A DNA stretch of 64,000 nt, from NCBI RefSeq assembly GCF_030704535.1, contig NC_081813.1, forward strand, positions 4,983,001 to 5,047,000, written 5' to 3'. A program made the position numbers and the translations under genes. The notes under the pieces were generated by a model, which did no database searches, had not been told where the DNA came from, and saw only the letters and a program-made list of their open reading frames with translations. Each line of letters begins with the position of its first letter. The stretch's first letter is position 1. Shown here piece after piece: positions 60,652 to 64,000 of the stretch. The DNA is from Vitis vinifera (lineage: Eukaryota; Streptophyta; Magnoliopsida; Vitales; Vitaceae).

Positions 60652-62227
60652 TGTTGAAATATCTAGATTAATCCATTCTAAGCCCTGAATTGTAGAGTGT
60701 ATGATACTAACATCCTAGGGATACTGGATCTATGCAACAAAAACGGTTTTTAACAAAAAACAATAGATCTAGGTGGTGCTCAGAAAACAATACTTGTGAT
60801 CTAGACGTTCCTAGATCAATTCTAATTAATGAAGATGACGATGCCAATCTCAAAACCTAGTGATCTTCCATTCGATCACTCCTTTGATCCATGACCTTTG
60901 TTTAGAGTGACTACACACCTTGAGAGGAAAGAGAGGAGGAGACTAGGTATCTAGATGATTAAATGGTCTCAAAAGTTAAACCTAAAACCTATGGGATTTA
61001 TATAGACTCTCCCGTGGGCTTAAGTGACTTTGACCCAACTTGGACTTGAGTCACTTAATTTAACCTACTAAGTTCTAATTAAATAATTAGGTATAATGGA
61101 CTTCAATTAATTAATTAACTTAATCCAAATGAATAAAAATAATTAATCATCAAGTCTTGTTTGCCCTTTTACCAAAACGCCTTATGCACATAAATGATTT
61201 GTTCTTCATAAATCCTCAAACCTTTATACTAACTAAGAATATGAGCTCAAGTAAGGATCATTCAGACCCATAGGTAAATACCAGCTCCCTTAGAGCTTAG
61301 TTATAAAGTTGACTTAACATTTCATTAAAGAGAGTCAATTGCACTTTAGTATCCTATGTCATTACATTAACACAAAAATGAATTAAATCTAATTTAATAA
61401 ATTCCTCTAGTTTGTGATCAACTATCCACTATATGTAGATTTCCTATGAATTGGTGTTTGTAATCTAACGAGATAAATATTATCAACTTCTTAATATTAT
61501 CTTTACAAACCTTAAGTCTTAGATTATTCGATTATATGATTAATTGATATATTCTAGCATACTAAAATCATGTGACAAATTCCATTAAAGGAATTACTAT
61601 GACACTATAGATTTTATGATCACAAGTTCTTATGATTACTCAATGGGACATATTGTCCCAAACTCATGAGATGTCATATTGCTTATCTTGAGAAACCCAT
61701 TGTCAACTATCTTAGTCAACAGTGATCCAATCCATATGGAATATATGACTCCCTTAGGGTCTCACCCATTGGTCAAAGCCACCAAAGATCTCAACACTGA
61801 CTCAATATTCTCTCAAACTTAAGAGTTTATGCGGCATAATAGCTTGGTGAATCATGAATCCTTGATAGTCAATGTTATGATTCACCATAAGTTCTATCCC
61901 ATGTGTAACCATAAACATTAGTGCACTTACTATGAAAAACACATATCGATGACCAACATAAGTCATCCTTTCAATTAAGAGGTAGTGTATTACAACATTA
62001 GATGGATTACTTAAGTCAATGAACTAGTTGTGAATAACTCATCAACGTGCATGGAACCATTGACTTGGATTGTCCATGCAACTCCTTATTCATCAAAGTC
62101 ATTACAATGCAAGTGATCTAAGCCTAAATGCTTGAATATATCTTAATGCAATTATTAGATAGAATAGTGGAAAGTCAAGTCTAACCGTGGTACACTATGT
62201 CTGACTTTTAAGGGTCCTATCCTAACA
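60652..62227 (-). repeat. Long copia-type LTR (1,576 bp)
   Basis: Read on the minus strand it begins TGTTAGGATAGG (62,227) and ends ATATTTCAACA (60,652). A primer-site sequence TGGTATCAAAGC lies two bases past its 3' end, at 60,638-60,649. On the other side, 62,228-62,560 resembles the end of copia pol in the same orientation. It is thus flanked by internal sequence on both sides. Confidence 0.6.
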
Positions 62228-62560
62228 AACTCCTATTAGCCCAAAAAGTAGACTAGGCTCCATACAAAGAATTTGCTCCACAATCACTTCACCTCTCTGA
62301 ACTATCTCAAAATATAGGTAGTACTTCCTCTCTATGTGTTTTCTCTTCTAGTGGTTTTTTAGTTCTTTAGATTGTGCCATTACCCCACTATTATCATAAA
62401 ATAAGATCATGGATGATATAGCTAAAGGAACTATCCTTAGTCACATGATGAACATCCTAAGCCAAATGACTTACTTTCTTGCTTCAAAAGCAACAACAAA
62501 GACAACTTAGAGTGTACACATACATAGTGACATACACTGCTTTACCTTGGTATAATATGG
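62228..62560 (-). mobile_element. Copia RNase H/3'-end fragment, broken
   Basis: The minus strand shows a degenerate copia RNase H tail: a DNSG-type stretch, then a KRKHIERKYY-type stretch, then the short tail running into the LTR at 62,227. Several breaks; no whole domain remains. Confidence 0.5.
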
Positions 62561-64000
62561 TTGGTGTATGCAAGTTATAGGTATGTTTAGATTGTTCACA
62601 CATGGATATGTTTTTATTGTCATATGCATGCTAGATTATGATTTAGCTTAGATGACTGCTATTGAGAGATTTGTAAACTATATTTGAGAATATTAAGGAG
62701 TTTGTGTAATCTGTATTTTGTCACAAAATTGCCAAAAAAGGGAGATTGTTGGTATATTAGACTATGTTTTTTTGAAGTTAGCAATTTTGCTCCAAACATC
62801 TTGGTGTAGGGCCTTTCTAGATTATTTTTTACTCTTTATTAGAGACTCAAGGTTGTTGCCTAAGCAATTGGGATGACACAAGTAAGTATTGAAAGGTTCG
62901 AAAAAGGCAAATTTGATTTAATTAAGGCATGGTGTGAACCATATGGTTTTAAACCAAGGTAAAATGTTTTCTGAAATATTTTTAAAATTGTTTTAAAACT
63001 TCCTGAGTGCTCTAGTGTTGAGGAGAGTGCTCAAGCACTGCTTAAATCACTCAAATTCTTCTTAAAGCTCTTAAACTCTCTTGGAGAGAATACAATCTTC
63101 ACTAATATTTCTATTTCTATATCTTAATTAGATTTATTTTGGAAATCTGAATACGAGTCCACTAGGTATTTGTATCTTATAAATACTATGCTAAAAATAG
63201 TTTTGGATTTGTTTATTTGAATATTAGAAAAAATCTAATCTGCCTTCCAGTTTCTAAAACTTTCATAGACATTTATCTTTGCATTTATTGGGTTGAGAAG
63301 GAGATTTGCATCCCCTCAAACACTATGGTAAGATCCACTAGGAGCACGCATGGTGTTACATTGTGAACATGAAGTTCAATGTTAGTGTTAGGGAGTAAGA
63401 CTTAGGGATAACTTTCCCCAGGTAAATTTGTGTATTGAATTTTTGAAGAGTAGATTTGCTTTTACAGGAGTTTAATCCTATGGTTTTTACATCTGTACAT
63501 CATGTGGGTGATTTTCCACATAAAAAAAATTCCATGTCTTGTATTGAAGGAAAGTTAAATAATTGAAAATATTTAAATTTTAGGCTAAAAAGTTCCAAAC
63601 ATCTATTTAGTCCCCTTCAAGTGTAACCTAAACTAGACTTATAAACCTTCAACAACATTTGCATATCCCAGAAAATAGTGACTCTATTCATCTTAGATAA
63701 AATAAAACTCATATAAATTGGTTCATGAATATATGACAATACATGTTTAAATCTACTCAAATGACTTTAAGTTATAGGAAAACTATATTTTGTTAAAGAG
63801 TGTTTATATTTGCATCCACCAAATATTTCTACATATCCATTTGAATTAAGAAATTTTTAGGACAAATGGCAGTTATGAAATACCCTTAAAGTAAACATTG
63901 TTTGACACTATACTTCTATATATCATTAAGGATGTCCAACACTATACTCTGAGTCATTCTTAAGGGTGTTTGTAACTATACTTTTGGATATACTTTCAAT
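62561..64000 (+). repeat. SIRE-type copia 3' end and LTR, plus further LTR-like DNA
   Basis: A plus-strand signature of SIRE/Tork-type copia 3' ends, TGCCAAAAAAGGGAGAT, sits at about 62,731-62,746. It is followed by an LTR-like start, TGTTGGTATATTAGAC (62,747). The LTR seems to extend to about 63,640, ending with the TTTAGTCCCCTTCAAGTG kind of segment. Beyond about 63,680 the sequence recurs at about 34,850-34,965. No coding part is seen, and the window ends inside repeat DNA. Confidence 0.5.

Noticed and set aside
1-64000. CRISPR arrays, operons or bacterial-type systems
   Set aside because: Split genes, MITEs and plant LTR elements show this is plant nuclear DNA; direct repeats found are satellites, LTRs or local duplications.

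Overview
This is a plant nuclear window. Coding density is low, the background is AT-rich, introns are short with GT..AG borders, and LTR retrotransposons and MITEs are dense. The gene content (an AOP1-like 2-oxoglutarate dioxygenase cluster plus a gibberellin 3-oxidase) and the repeats suggest a woody eudicot. Grapevine (Vitis) is my best guess, but that is inference from recall, not a search result.

Gene layer. Every host gene recognised lies on the minus strand, and all belong to the 2-oxoglutarate/Fe(II) dioxygenase superfamily. Six copies form a dispersed tandem array of AOP1-like genes at about 4.1-5.3, 7.1-8.5, 10.0-11.0, 42.5-43.8, 46.1-47.4 and 53.5-58.9 kb. Copies 1, 2 and 5 have three exons with the same intron phases, and their HxD, distal His and RxS residues are intact, so they look functional. 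Copies 3, 4 and 6 are broken: copy 3 is old and decayed, copy 4 has length changes only in exon 3, and copy 6 is split by a copia element. A two-exon gibberellin 3-oxidase (28.8-32.0 kb) sits in the gap between copies 3 and 4. It shares the phase-2 intron position of AOP intron 1.

Mobile layer. 1.4-1.8 kb: a GC-rich terminal-inverted-repeat element carrying a tRNA-like segment. About 2.2-3.06 kb: a copia-type LTR remnant. 14.3-14.9 kb: an old copia gag fragment. 14,962-20,001: a chromodomain Ty3/gypsy element with 325-bp LTRs and TSD TTTAT. About 20.7-28.48 kb: sequence like a long Tat/Ogre-type gypsy LTR, holding a young copia element (21,192-25,954) whose two 221-bp LTRs look identical. 34.3-37 and 38.9-40.9 kb: decayed copia remnants. 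49,768-52,601: a miniature non-autonomous LTR element with a 188-bp interior, one LTR of which holds a 1,622-bp gypsy-like solo LTR (TSD TTAAC). 54,618-58,795: a broken copia inside exon 1 of AOP copy 6 (TSD TACTC). 60.65-64 kb: further copia LTR material. A roughly 300-bp MITE family occurs four times, including in the GA3ox intron and between the TATA box and ATG of AOP copy 4.

Reading of the locus. Local duplication of an AOP1-like dioxygenase, including promoter sequence up to about 1.2 kb upstream for copies 5 and 6, was followed by transposon insertion and decay of half the copies. I found no unknown system that I could defend. The strongest points for follow-up are the MITE that separates a conserved TATA motif from copy 4, the miniature LTR element, and the tRNA-like segment inside the TIR element.
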